From: Armigeres subalbatus | Taxonomy: Eukaryota; Arthropoda; Insecta; Diptera; Culicidae | Reading direction: 5' to 3' | DNA length: 64,000 nt | Assembly (NCBI RefSeq): GCF_024139115.2 | Contig: NC_085141.1 | Span: forward strand, 131,687,822-131,751,821 | Part shown: positions 1 to 11,284 of the stretch, in pieces | Layout of the letters: the number at the start of each line of letters is the position of its first letter | Position numbering within the stretch: the stretch's first letter is position 1 | Notes under the pieces: generated by a model | The model's database searches: none | What the model was told of the DNA's origin: nothing | What the model saw: only the letters and a program-made list of their open reading frames with translations | Made by a program: the position numbers and the translations under genes

Positions 1-464
1 TTGGAACCCATCTTGCGACATGTCAAACTTCATGATTTTGCAAAACAAGTACACTGGAGTACGTTTCGGTGATTTTCGATTGATTTGACCACCCTCCGGG
101 AAGTACCCTAAGGAAGCAGGGCCTTTACTCTTGGATTCCACCTTGCGGCATGTCAAACTTCATAATTTTGCAAAACAAGTACACTGGAGTCCATTTCGGT
201 GATTTTCGATCGAATTGGCCACCATCCGGGTACTTCCAGGTAGACCTGTGCGCTGATTGAAATTTAACCGGCGGTGGCGTGATAGATCATTTTCAGCCAG
301 CTGCGTCACGCCGTTGGTGATTGGTGGCGGCGTGGATCGGCGTGAACCAGTTTCAAGCGCCAAAATTTATTCAGAAGTTCTTCCAGAAATTCATTCAGAA
401 GTTCCTCCACGAGTTTTTTTAAAAGATCGTCAAGAAATTCCTTTGGACATTCTTCCAGATATTC

Positions 465-870
465 CTCTATAAGTGCCTCTGGGAAATTCTTCCCAGTTCC
501 TTCAGGAAGCATCTCCAAGAATTTCTCCGGAAGTTCCTCCAGGAATTATTCCGGAAGCTTCTCTAGGAAATCCTCCAGAAATTCCTGGAATTCCAGGTGG
601 CCAATTCCAGTTTTACGGAGGAATTCCTGGAGGAACTTCCATAGAAATTCCTGGAGGAACTTCCGGAAGAGTTCATGGAGAAACTTCCGGAGGAATTCCT
701 GGAGAAACTTCCGGAAGAATTCCTGGAGGAACCTCCGGAGGAATTCCTGGAGGAACTTCCAGATGAATTCCTGGAGGAATTCCTGAAGGAACTTCCAGGC
801 GAAATCCGGGAGGAGTTTCTGGAGGAACTTCCCAGAGGCACTTACGGAGGAATGTCCAAAGGAATTTCTT
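465..870. repeat. GGAATTCC/GGAAGTTCC low-complexity core
   Basis: Degenerate 12-24 bp motifs built on GGAATTCCTGG, GGAACTTCCGG and GGAGGAATTCC repeat through this stretch. They are self-complementary, so both strands give long Gly/Ser/Asn or Glu/Leu-rich open frames that mimic low-complexity proteins. Relatives of this repeat occur at about 50980-51120, 62510-63130 and 63820-64000 in the same window. Confidence 0.8.
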
Positions 871-1060
871 GACGATCTTTTAAAAAATCTAGTGGACGAA
901 CTTTTGAAGAAATTTTAGCGCTTGAAACTGGTTCACGCCGATCCACACCACCGCTGATCACCAACGCTGCCGCCGCTGCCTGAAAATGATCTATCACGCC
1001 ACTGCCGGTAAAATTTCAATCAGCGCACAGGCCTACCTGGAAGTACCCGGAGGGTGGCCA

Positions 1061-1482
1061 ATTCGATCGAAAATCACCGAAATGGACTCCAGTGTACTTG
1101 TTTTGCAAAATCATGAAGTTTGATATGTCGCAAGATGGGTTCCAAGAGCGAATGAAAATTGGCCACTTCCCCAAGGGAACCAGGCCCTGGAAGTACCCGG
1201 AGGGTGGCCAATTCGATCGAAAATCGCCGAAATGTCCTCCAGTGTACTTGTTTCGCAAAATCATGAAGTTTGATATGTCGCAAGATGGGTTCCAAGAGCG
1301 AATGAAAATTGGCCACTTCCCCAAGGGAACCAAGCCCTGGAAGTACCTGAAGGGTGGCCAATTCGATCGAAAATCGCCGAAATGTCCTCCAGTGTACTTG
1401 TTTTGCAAAATCATGAAGTTGGATATATCGCAAGATGGATTCCAAGAGCGAATGAGTATTGGCCACTTCCCCAAGGGAACCA
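1061..1482. repeat. 150-bp tandem unit, 2.8 copies
   Basis: The string ATTCGATCGAAAATC recurs at 1061, 1211 and 1361, an exact 150-bp period. Each unit also contains CAAGATGG(G/A)TTCCAAGAGCG and CCAAGGGAACC. The same unit in reverse complement occupies 1-60 and 131-240, with about 20 bp missing from the first. Because 150 is divisible by three, reading frames stay open across units on both strands (for example 1092-1535 and 1016-1489). I regard those as repeat artefacts, not genes. Confidence 0.85.
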
Positions 1483-1489
1483 TGGCCAT

Positions 1490-2060
1490 TGCACAAAAAT
1501 TGATCTCGGTTCCTAAAACTATAGGAATTTTGTGATCGATTCCAGAAGATTGCTTGAAAATCCGTTAAAAATTGACTGAGCTGCATGGTTTTGAATTTTG
1601 AGTTTTGTCGTAAAATGGGGGTTGGGGACGTACGTGTTAACCTTGTAGACTAATTGATCTTAATTCCAGAACAATGTGAAGAACCTAGAACATCTGCATC
1701 AAACCAATATAATGCACAAGGGCTTTAGGGGCTTGCATGGACAAGCTGGGTTGATTTATGTTATGAAGGTCTTCTGAATAGGTAAATTTTACTCATATTG
1801 AATTTGGTAAATAGAAATTTTCTACATTCTAAATGACAGCATCCAAACCCCAGCTGATCTTGCAAAAAAATGAAGATCTCTTGAAACATAACAAAATAGC
1901 AAACTACAGGAAACAAGATGAGGCAAATAAGACAAACGGGAACCTACTGTTTGGAATTATGCTGATGGTAATGATTTCTTGATAGCAGTATTCGACATGT
2001 AATTCACAACATGCAATTAGGCGCTGGTTTCCGTTATTACAAGCTCCACACAAATGCTTG
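1490..2060. other. AT-rich DNA, nothing recognised
   Basis: I see no long open frame with family-like sequence, no terminal repeats and no tandem array here. It may be unique DNA flanking the foldback element. Confidence 0.5.
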
Positions 2061-3060
2061 CACACTTGTTCATTTGTTTAATAAAACGGATGTGATAAAA
2101 TTTGCATAAAATGTTTAGTCACAATTAGGCTTGTAAATATTCGGCAGCACTGGATGAAGATGATGTTTTTTAATTTCTTTTTTTTTATTTTCTTCCTTCC
2201 TTGAAATTTAACTCTCATTCCCGAAGAGGGAGAGAAGTAAACAACAGCACTCACATCACCCAGTGCACCACGAATATGAAATTCACCCAGCAAATGACAA
2301 AAAATCACCACGCGTTTATATGGGCCACTCACATTCATGCAGTAACGCACGAACTGAGCAGCATGTCAGAGCGACTTGTGTTGGGTGGAATGGTAAATTG
2401 AATGGTTGGTGCTGGAATGATTTTTGGCTGCCCCACAGTCGCACTCACGACGGCGGCGATGAGATTGACCGTAGAATATGCTGAGATCCATATATTTCAC
2501 TGCATTGACTTTGACATATTTCAACCCTGGTCACAATATGATTCACCGCACAAATGTACCATGCGTCTCCACATGCTTTTACGCTTATACGCTGCTGAAC
2601 AATTTTTAAAATCTCTACCAATCGTTTTCCCTGAGAGGCCCATTTTTGCCTGAAAAACGCATGTTCGGCAGCAGCAGGCGGATGCACTGGCCATCGTCGA
2701 GCTTGTGTTGTAGTGCGTCAGTCGAGAGGCTTCGATGCGCTCTAAGATGTTGTAAACTCCCTCGGTGGTTTCCGCTTCGGCTGTTGTCGGGATTGACGAT
2801 GTTTTTCTGGCCTTGCAGGACCACTCACACTACCGGTGCTGTTGCTACCGTCATCATCGTCGTCGTCGTCTTCTTTTCGCTGCCTTGCCACTGTCAGCTT
2901 TGGTGCCATGCCTCCGGTTTGCCTCGCTTGCCTCCGGGTTCGGTCCGTGTCCAGTCTCGATGCGCGTACAATGAATGACTCGCGCACGCCAGGAACTGAT
3001 GATGATGATGATGATGGTCCCGCCACATACCCCTACAAAGGTTTGAGCTAGACGATTTAT
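2060..3060. other. Low-copy-looking stretch with trinucleotide tracts
   Basis: The stretch is GC-richer than its surroundings from about 2640 and holds a (CGT)n-like tract at about 2845-2868 and a (GAT)n tract at about 2998-3017. Several 60-110 codon frames overlap on both strands with no recognisable domain. The composition resembles mosquito promoter, UTR or enhancer DNA, but nothing decides between these. Confidence 0.4.
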
Positions 3061-3630
3061 CTTTAAGATAATTGATTGAATTTAATTTTTCAACAATTTA
3101 ATCAGATTTGCAAAACAAAACAAAAACGATCTGATTACCATCACAGATATAAATTTCATAACTTTCCATTACTATCCAGCAAAAATAATAAATGTAAAAA
3201 ACTGTTTAATTCATCTACAGATTCTCATAAGTATCAGTAGTGATGCTTCGAGTTCATAAAAATGCAAAACTTGTGATACCTCTCGCACAGATTTCAAAAG
3301 TTCCACCAAGAATCGCGTTTCATGTTATTACAAGTAACGTTAGCCACTCGAAAGCATCAATAATAATCTAATAAACTATGTCGTTGTCAACAAAATCAAA
3401 ACTTGTGTTACCGCTCCGTCGATATCAAAAGTTTTGTTATCAACCGCGGAAACCAAACTCTACTAGATAGCCTATTACTAATCCGCAGAATCATTGAAAC
3501 AGCTGAAAAAGCGCAAGTCTGTACATAAATTTAAAAATCATTCATATCTGCTTTACGCGCGCGAGGCTCAAACTTTTGTAGACTACACAAGAAAAAGGTC
3601 AAATTACAATTACGTCAATAAATATAAAAT
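3060..3630. other. AT-rich DNA, nothing recognised
   Basis: No repeats, domains or terminal structures were recognised. The segment ends where the 3' end of the minus-strand CR1/L2-like element probably lies. Confidence 0.45.
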
Positions 3631-3757
3631 CCATCATCATCATCGAGGCGAACAAAATAGTTTATTAGTGCCTCAATAATTGAAAAACACAATTGTCCAA
3701 ACAAAATATCCGTAGGTCAAACTTCGTCAAGATACAATAATTAATGATTTTAAAAAG

Positions 3758-6560
3758 TCAACTAAGTAGCTGCTTAAAATACAGCTTTACGTGTGAAACA
3801 CAAAGTCTCTTGAATTGTGATAATGTCGTTGCATCGTTTGATATGTGTAGGCATCGAATTGAAATCATTGATACCTTTAAAAACAAAGAATTTTGTGAAG
3901 CTCCATGCAAAAAGTTGGGTGTTCTTACATCCTCCGTGTTTCTAGTGTTATATCTATGAATGTCACTTCCTCTTTCAATTCGATCACACAAATACCGAGG
4001 CAGCAAACCATTTACTACTTTGAAAATGAACACCATTGTTAAATACACAATTCTTTGCTTCACCGAGAGCCACTGCAATGCATCCAACAAAAAGTTGAGG
4101 AAGTGAATCTGTTACATCTTAAAATCAAACGCATAATCTTATTCTGTAAGCGCTGCAATCTCGATATTTGTGTCTGATTTGCTAAAAACAAAATGGAAGG
4201 ACAAAAGTCCAAGTGAGGAGAGATGATTGATTTGTACAACTGTATTTTACTAGCTGTATTTAATTCGTTTTCAGTCGACATAGGATTCCATACTTCTTGG
4301 CTATTTTCTTGATGACATTGTCAATATGTTGGTCAAATTTCAATTTATCATCAATAATCACGCCAAGATATTTAATTTCCCGTACGCGATCAAGAGTCTC
4401 GTCATCAATTTTCACAGAGACATTATCAATTGAACGATTTCATGAAATAACCATATACTTTGTTTTACTAATATTCAATTGTAATTGTTTGTACTTCAAC
4501 CATCTACTTAAAGAATGCAAATCTTCATTCAAGTGTTCAATCGCTTCCTCCAGATTTTGAGCTGCAATGAATATTACAGTATCATCAGCAAACAAATTAA
4601 TGTCACAATAACGTAAGACCTGTCGCATGTCATTAATGTACATAATGAACAAAGGGGCCCTAATACACTTCCCTGTGGTACACCAAGGTCATTCTCCACG
4701 GGACACGACACATAATCATTGAAAGCAGTCCGTTGGGGTCTGTCAGACAAATAGCTTTCAAACCATTTGTATGCAGAACCCGAAATTCCAAAGCGCTTAA
4801 CAGTTTTCAACAATAAGGGCCGAGAAATTGTCTCAAAAGCGCGTTTGAGATCCAAAACACAGCTAGAATAGTATCTTTACGCTCCATATTTTCCTTCCAT
4901 TTAGATAATACCAGGTTCAATGCAGTTTCACAGGAATGACCTTCCCTGTAACCTGATTGTTCCGGTATTAACAAGTTATTACTATTTAAATATGTAATTA
5001 GCTGGCCTTTAACTACAAGTTCTAAAATTTTCTCTAATGTGTGCAACATGTTGATGGGACGAAACTCTTCGGCTTTAATCGTTCCAGCAACTTTTGTATT
5101 GAATCACTAGTGATTCCTTCCAAACATGCGGCACGTGCCCAGTTTGTAACGATTCATTTATAAGGTCCAGCAAGTTGCGTCCAATGACATGAAAGCAATC
5201 TTGAATAACTCTAGCATTAACATTATCAACTCCAGCCGTTTTACCTAAAGAAAAGCAAATGTTTTTAAGTTCTTCAAAAGTAATCGGGTGAAAACAATCA
5301 AATCTACAGTTAATATTTATCGGCTGTTTTATTTCATCAGGCTCATCCACTAACTCGATAGATCGGTTAATGGATAAGACACTATTGACGAAATAATCGT
5401 TGAATTTAGATGCAATTTCTTGTTCTGACTGTTCTAATGTGCCATTGAAAGTTATGGACCGCGGCTTGCAACTACTAGGCTTTAATAATGATTTCAATAT
5501 TTTCCATAACTCTTTGCTGTTGTTTTGATGCTGATAAATTTTCCTCTGAATATACTCGCAACGTGTACGTGTCAAAGATTGCGAATATTTGTTCCGCGCT
5601 ACCTGATACCTATTCCAATGATTTTCATTATTAGTTCTACGAAACTTTTTATACAATTTATCTCTTTTACGTTTCAGGCGCAAAAGATCTAAATTATACC
5701 AGCTGTTAGAATTATGCAAAGTTACTAACTTCTGTTCTACTAATTGATTGGTACAGGATTTCAAAACGTTTGTAAGAACAGCTGATCTTTCATCTATATT
5801 ACCGGAATTTTCTTGAAAATCCACGTTTCTTTCGACAAGACCCGAAATTGCTTGTTTAGAATATTTTCTCCAGCACTTCATTTTAATTAAATTACTATCA
5901 TTACTATTATTGTCGGTAACGTTAATGACTAGCGTTTCATGATCAGTTACTTTTAAATCATCACTCGTTTCGGTAGTTACAGAATCAAAATTTGTATACA
6001 CATGATCAATCAAAGTTCTACTGTGCTGGGAAATACGCGTATAAGAATTTACTTTTTGTTTCAAATTAAAAAATCCGCTAAATGTTTCAAATGATTCGAA
6101 TTGGAATCGTCACACCAATTGATATTAAAATCACCAGCAATTACATTTAATTTACTAGGATCTATAAATGACTCAAACCAGTTTTCCAAAATTTCAATAA
6201 AACGCTGGTCACTTGCACTGGGAGAGTGATATAAAACACCATAATTACCCATCTTCATGCCACGTACAACTGCAATGCCTAAGAACCAGTTTCCATCACA
6301 AACTTCGTTTAATTGAAGCTTGAACTGAACTGATTCTTTGACATAAATAGCAACACCGCCAGTGTGTCTAGAATGTGATAAACAAGCAGCTACACTATAA
6401 CCCGGAATGCTATACTGATCAAATGCTTCAATGTCGACTATATGAGTTTCAGATAAAAACACTAAAATGGACGTTTATCTTGTTTAATCTTACGTAATGC
6501 AACGTAGTTTGTAGATAAACCCGCAGTATTCAAATACAAAATATCGAATCTGCTTACATT
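3758..6560 (-). pseudogene. ORF2: AP-like endonuclease and reverse transcriptase, multiply frameshifted
   Basis: ORF2 of this class nicks target DNA and copies the element RNA at the nick (target-primed reverse transcription). In order on the minus strand I see the endonuclease, with SETH, GGVAIYVKES, GDFN and a LIDHVYTN/TDHETL block (about 6462-5900); a linker; RT motifs GKTAGVDN, DLKRAFETIS and GVPQGSVLGP (about 5280-4670); and the catalytic FADDT box (about 4590). A C-terminal region with HRYNTRNTEDVRTP, typical of CR1/L2-like ORF2, follows at about 4090-3758. Catalytic aspartates in FADD are present. The frame changes near 6061, 5075, 4855, 4652, 4440 and 4090, so the protein cannot be made intact. 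Confidence 0.85.
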
Positions 6561-6578
6561 TCTACTAGAACTTGGTTG

Positions 6579-7986
6579 CTATTCATTGAAACTTAAGCTG
6601 CTCTTTTTCCGTTCAACTAATCGCTTATAAACACAACACTCAGTACTGAAGGCACTGTGGTTCACGTCCAATTTCATTTTACGTTCGGAATTCATTTTTA
6701 TACAATTGACACATTTCAATACAGTTGACGTGCATTCGGATGTCTTGTGACGATCGCTGCACTTTGAGCACGCAATGCTGTTTTTGCAATCCGTACTCAT
6801 GTGCCCAAATTCTCCACATTGAAAACATCTCAAAACACTAATTTCGGGAACAACAAGGCACCGATCAAACCTTATGTTAACTTTTCTCGCGGTCAACAAA
6901 CAACTATAAGTCTCTTTATCGACTTCAATAACAACATTGTTCTTGTTATACTTAAAACGTGGATTTTCATACATTCTTATTACTTTAACATCATTTATTG
7001 CGATGTCTTCATTCTGATCTTTCAAAATCTGAATGAATTCATCGGAAGAAAACTTATCGCACATTCCCATCACTTTTAGTCTTGGCACCGATGAGGGAAC
7101 AACAGCATTATAGTTTTCACCCAGATCGCTTTGAATGCCATTTTTCACAACATCAACATTAAATCCTGTTGCACACTCAGCAATAATAGAGCCATTTTTC
7201 CCGTTTCTAATGTTACTGATCCTGTGTGTTTTCGGATCCAGTTTACTATTCAAAAATTTACGAGTATCATCGCTACTCTGGTTGGACTCTTTCGGTTTAA
7301 TCACAATGACCGGACGAGCCTTACGAGGACCTTTACTTCCTTAGGCGCAGTGACTTTTTCATTACTTTGACGTTATTTTTCCCAACATTACTTTTAACAA
7401 TATCCGCGAAACTAACATTTTCTGGCATTGCAATATCAGATGTGTCGTCAACATCTTGTACCTTACGCTTTTTTCGTTTTGGGAGTCAAATTAGGCCCCG
7501 TAGCCTTTCGCGATGTACCTTGCATTTCATTCATTACAGCTACATTTCTACTCGGGTTAAATTGAAAAAATGAACATTTCATATTTTCCATTTCTTTGCT
7601 GATCGAATTTTTGAGACCATTAACAGCCTCGTTCAAAACCTCAGATACATTTTTCTGCAATTTCTCAATACCGATTAACAACGCGCTGTCTATTTGGGCA
7701 GTAATGTGATTCCGAATATCACCGATCGAATCAGAAAGAGAAGAAAGTTTCTTCATCTCTTCATCGAAACGAATGGTATTCGGAACCTGTACATTCTGTC
7801 CGTCGCAAGATCGACTAGATAGACAGTCACAACACTTGAAAAAACATTTGCATTCTCCGTAATCAATCTAGCCGCTGCCTTCGCTTCAATAGGAGAGCAG
7901 CGGGCATGAAAATATTTCCCACATTGAAAACAACACAGTGGGAAATCGTTGATTGCGATCCCCACTTTACACTTTTCGCACTCCAT
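6579..7986 (-). pseudogene. ORF1: PHD-like finger, coiled coil and CCHC zinc knuckles, frameshifted
   Basis: ORF1 proteins of non-LTR elements bind element RNA and act as chaperones. The N-terminus at 7986 starts MECEKCKVG and has a Cys/His pattern like a PHD-type finger (CEKC...CCFQC..YFHARC). A second frame (7756-7463) gives a helical, heptad-like segment. The third (7304-6579) carries an RNA-binding-like region and three knuckles: CFQCGEFGHMSTDC, CSKCSDRHKTSEC and a degenerate CVNC...H...C. Frames change near 7755 and again between about 7463 and 7304. The stop at 6579 lies within about 20 bp of the start of the endonuclease region, as expected for a bicistronic element. A PHD-like finger in ORF1 supports a CR1/L2-group assignment. 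Confidence 0.75.
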
Positions 7987-8470
7987 CCTCTACACAGCAG
8001 TGGACTCAAATATGCAACAACACACTACACTATCCACAGAGAATAAAAGAAATGGGGCAAGCAAATGAACAACAACAGCTTGCCGCGCGAAGCTATAGGT
8101 AGAACTATGGCTTCACGGGATGCTGTGTTGAGTAATAAATGTTAAATTAAATGAAAATTTGGCACGGAGGCTTAATGCCTCCTACTTATCCTGTTATAAT
8201 CACGAAAAGGGCACACGATAGAAATATTTTTCCCGCGGCACAAGTTCACTTTCACACGTAAAAATTAACTTTTCTTTCCGCACAGAGGCAAACAAACTAT
8301 GATGTCCACCATCACCACACAGAATGCTTCTTTTATATACAAAGAAAAATCTTCCAGTAAGCCAAAAGGTCCGAAGCTTACATCATTCAGATGCCCGTAT
8401 TCGGAATGAACGAACGGGATGGGTTGAATCTGAAATTTTTATTTGTTTCTGAAGAATTTAAATTTCCAAT

Positions 8471-8616
8471 AGGGGGAATGACTGACTATGCTCAAATTCG
8501 GCCTAAACATTCTTTGCATATCAAAGAATATTGTGGCCAAATTTCATAAAATTTGGTCGACAAAAACCCCCCTGACAATAATAGAACAAAACCTGCCAAA
8601 GCCGTTTTTCCCCCTA
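8471..8616. mobile_element. Short MITE-like element with TAGGGGGAA ends
   Basis: The segment begins TAGGGGGAATG and ends with its approximate inverse TTTTCCCCCTA, about 146 bp apart, with no coding capacity. Only about 9-10 bp of terminal repeat are convincing. The TA at each end could be a Tc1/mariner-type target duplication. Confidence 0.4.
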
Positions 8617-8769
8617 GCTTCCCGTACATAATCTTGAGTTTCAATGAAATTGATAAATTGCTCGAGAGTATCGGAGTTGATTAATACATAAATCCTCAAA
8701 ATACGTCGAAATAAAAGGGCTTTTGACGAAAATTGAGTAAAATTTTCGTGGAATAGAAAGAGAGAGCAA

Positions 8770-9060
8770 TACAGTTTTACTCAGCCACTGATTAGATAAA
8801 AGTTAGTGTGTATCGATGCAAGCGATAGTAAAACGAAAATTTCCGTCCCTGCTTTTTTACATCTTTCATGGATAAAAAAAATATATTGCCCATAACTTTT
8901 GATCGCATAGTCGAACCAATTTTCAATAGGAAACAATGAGACAGGATTCCCCTTCGAACGCAGCTTGTTGTGAGTAAATTAACCAATGGTAAGTATCAAC
9001 AAAATTGGCTAAACTTTGTTTACACACACACACATATAGATACACGTATACATACACACA
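8770..9060. repeat. Dispersed repeat ending in a CA-rich tract, shared with 32010-32216
   Basis: CATAACTTTTGATCGCATAG and CAATAGGAAACAATGAGACA recur in slightly diverged form at 32058-32120. In both places the homology ends in a (CA)n/(CATA)n tract (9024-9060 here). Two copies in one window plus a shared microsatellite end suggest the 3' end of a dispersed retroelement or SINE family that I cannot name. Confidence 0.6.
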
Positions 9061-9760
9061 TATTGCTGTTACAGAGAAAACTTCCCTCTTTGTGGTCCAA
9101 TTTTCAAACTACCGCAGCTGTCACTACGATAACAACGCCAAATATCAGGTTTTTGTTTCAGTGTATTGGAGAACTTTGCGAAATCCAGGGGAACGACACC
9201 CAATTTTTTCACTATGGATTTTGACAGGTTCGCCTGTTCGTGCTTTTTTGGGTGATAAATTTATCCCCCAGTGTCAAATCACCCCAATACTGATTTATTT
9301 TGCAATAGTATGTGCGCGAATTTTGAATGTTTACGTTTTACAGGAGAATATGATGCAAAACGCCCATTTCACTCAATAATGCAACATGATACAATCATGA
9401 GAAAATAGAGAAAAAATAAACGAACTATAAATTAAAACTATTTTAGACTCGATTCCATGATTTAAACTTAAGAATGTTCAACTTATTTGCTCAATTCTTT
9501 AGAATGCTACTTGCGTAAGGCACTGTCTATGCCTTCGTTCGTTTTATATCATTTTTACCCTGGAAGTTGTTTGTGTTGCATTCGCAGTGCAGTCGTATTG
9601 GTGACTCAGAAAAGATGTGACAAAGATGGCGTAGCTTGTCATCCCCGTGGCGAAATCCGTAAAATGGAAAATTTCGAAAAGATTCGCAATACATACACAT
9701 AAATACACAAATACACATCCACTTGCGAACACGGCACACTTCCATCCAAGAAAACGCACT
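9060..9760. other. No recognised feature
   Basis: Several overlapping 60-120 codon frames carry no domain signal. A weak CA-rich tract occurs near 9690-9720. Nothing else stands out. Confidence 0.45.
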
Positions 9761-9761
9761 T

Positions 9762-9862
9762 TTTCTTCTTCAATGGCTCTACAATGCAACTTGGCCTGCT
9801 TTTCAACTTAGTATTCTATTAGCATTTCTTCAGTACCTAATTGAAATCTTTTCTATACTGGT
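9762..9862 (-). mobile_element. SINE fragment (tail half), same family as 26792-27181
   Basis: CTTCTTCAATGGCTCTACAA and TTTTCAACTTAGTATTCTAT match the 27-kb SINE, where the same sequence lies at the (GAA)n-tailed end of a minus-oriented copy. This copy shows the uninterrupted TTCAACTTAGTATTC that is split by a MITE at 26842-26948. Its tRNA-like head is missing here; a possible head lies at 10885-11015. Confidence 0.7.
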
Positions 9863-10310
9863 GGAAATAAGTATAAAGACAAGCTCGGTTTCTATACAAA
9901 ATGGCCATGTTGGGAAGTCAATATCTCGATTCTAAGCGATTCGATTGGGCTGATTTTTTTGCCAACAGGCCTAAGATGACTTGAATATTTATTCAATGAA
10001 AGCTTCATGTATGCATATATTCTGCTTATACTCGTTTCTGTTGGAAATAATTATACATACAGGTCTGTTGTTTGGAGCCTCATATGAAAAAGTGATGTCC
10101 TTAAAAACATTTCTAGATTCGGAGGTCAAAATCAATAGAGATTTACTCAAAGATCGAAAGCTCAAGTTGAAAACAGGTGCCATATAAAATTTTAGAATCG
10201 AGATTTCGATCCTCAAACATGATGCAAATGTATGAAAATCATGCTTGTCTTTAACCTTATTTCCGGCGGTATATGCTAAAGCTATGTCCATTTAGAATCC
10301 GGAATCATTT
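9862..10310. other. No recognised feature
   Basis: AT-rich DNA with repeated ATCTCGATTCTAA-like motifs (about 9923 and the complement near 10192), which may be a weak inverted repeat. No domain was recognised. Confidence 0.35.
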
Positions 10311-10315
10311 TTTGA

Positions 10316-10760
10316 ATTGCAGCGGCACGGAAAGTGACCGCTGCAAGAATTCTTTTACAGCGGTTTATCTACCAAGGCGCCCACTTGCTGTGGTATAAAT
10401 TTCACGATGTTTCGTGCAGCGAGTCAAAAATTATTCCAGATGGAAGCCGAAAGGAGAGAAAAAAAATCTGCACACTCACGTTGAGATTCCTGCTCATCGA
10501 CGAAGGAACCTACGTCAAAATGGATTTCGGACAGCTTCCTAGCCAAAAATTTTACATGGCGATGGCACGAGGAGTAGTTCCAGCGAAGTTTAAGTTTACT
10601 TTTTGGACAAACTTGTGAGAAAAACAGATGATTTTAGCAAGGGATATGCAGCTGTGGAGCAAAGACCTAAGTGTTTGTGACAAATAAGACGATGGACTCG
10701 AAGCTGTACAAGGAGGAATGTCTCAAAAACCGCGGTCTACCTTCCATAAAGCCCAGAAAG
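10316..10760 (+). pseudogene. Tc1/mariner-superfamily transposase remnant, ITmD37E-like
   Basis: The frame at 10334-10618 ends with LLIDEGTYVKMDFGQLPSQK and VPAKFKF, and after a stop and frame change a second stretch (about 10673-10770) reads VTNKTMDSKLYKEECLKNRG. This order (DE.YVK, QLP.QKFY, VPAKFKF, then TDKTMDSKLYKEE) matches what I recall of the mosquito ITmD37E transposases, DDE-type enzymes that cut and paste DNA at TA sites. The first catalytic Asp is present in LIDEG. The second Asp and the Glu region are not seen downstream, so only the middle of the protein survives, with at least two breaks. No terminal inverted repeats are visible around it. Confidence 0.7.
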
Positions 10761-10884
10761 GTTCCGTGAAGTTTTGACGAGATTTGGAGAGAAATAACCG
10801 AATATAAATATGTTCGCATTAACGCTTGCGCCCTAACAGTGGTTCTAAGCTTCGATGCAGAGTACACGAGCTTTGTTCGCCAGT

Positions 10885-11015
10885 GACAGGTGTACGGGGC
10901 CCTTGGGCAAGTACGATGGTTACACTATCCCAAGGGTGTCGAGAAAAAAACCTAAGCCAGAAAACATCCTAAACCGGATCGAGAATCGAACCTATTCCTT
11001 TACTTGCCAGACTAC
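10885..11015 (-). mobile_element. Degenerate tRNA-derived SINE fragment (head half)
   Basis: AGAAAACATCCTAAACCGGA followed by CGAGAATCGAACC resembles the 27-kb SINE (CGAAAACATCCTAGACC...CGAGAATAGAACT). CGAGAATCGAACC is the complement of a pol III B box (GGTTCGATTCTCG). It may be the other half of the fragment at 9762-9862, separated by about 1 kb of later insertion; that link is inference. Confidence 0.5.
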
Positions 11016-11284
11016 TGGAGATCCCAAAAACACACTAGTCATTGCCTTCGATTGTATCTCAGTAGGTTTTTTAGATCAAATATTTAGCGACTGTTCAGTT
11101 CGGGGAAGGGCCGTTTGGCCGAATACCGTTGGGCCGAATGCCTTTTTCCGAAGACCACTAGGCCGATAGTTGTTTGGCCGAATATACCATTTCGCCGAAC
11201 AGACCGTCATTTGGCCGAATAGGACATTTGGACCAATAGGACATGTGGCCGAATGGGACATTTGGCCGAATAGAACATTTGAGT

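Larger units (their letters stand above)
1..1482. repeat. Large inverted repeat (foldback element), left end cut by window
   Basis: The left segment reappears as its reverse complement on the right: 268-297 pairs with 980-1009, 321-361 with 918-952, and 414-455 with 850-887, all centred near position 640-650. The core is itself self-complementary, so almost all of 1-1280 could fold as one hairpin. The right arm ends in 2.8 tandem 150-bp units, while the left arm runs off the window. No transposase is visible, so this is most likely a non-autonomous foldback DNA element; the superfamily is not identifiable from what is visible. Confidence 0.8.
3632..8330 (-). mobile_element. CR1/L2-like non-LTR retrotransposon, near full length, inactivated
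   Basis: Two ORF regions lie in retrotransposon order on the minus strand: an ORF1 with zinc fingers (about 7986-6579), then an ORF2 with endonuclease and reverse transcriptase (about 6560-3758). They are preceded by about 340 bp of possible 5' UTR (8330-7987). The 3' end probably falls at the short (GATGAT)n tract whose complement is at 3632-3644, since CR1/L2/Jockey-group elements often end in short microsatellites. At least five frameshifts or stops interrupt ORF2, so this copy cannot act on its own. The exact clade (CR1, L2 or a Jockey relative) is inference from motif style. Confidence 0.85.

Noticed and set aside
473..872. Gly/Pro-rich or Glu-rich secreted-like proteins
   Set aside because: All frames on both strands are translations of the self-complementary GGAATTCC-type repeat; they overlap and lack a domain.
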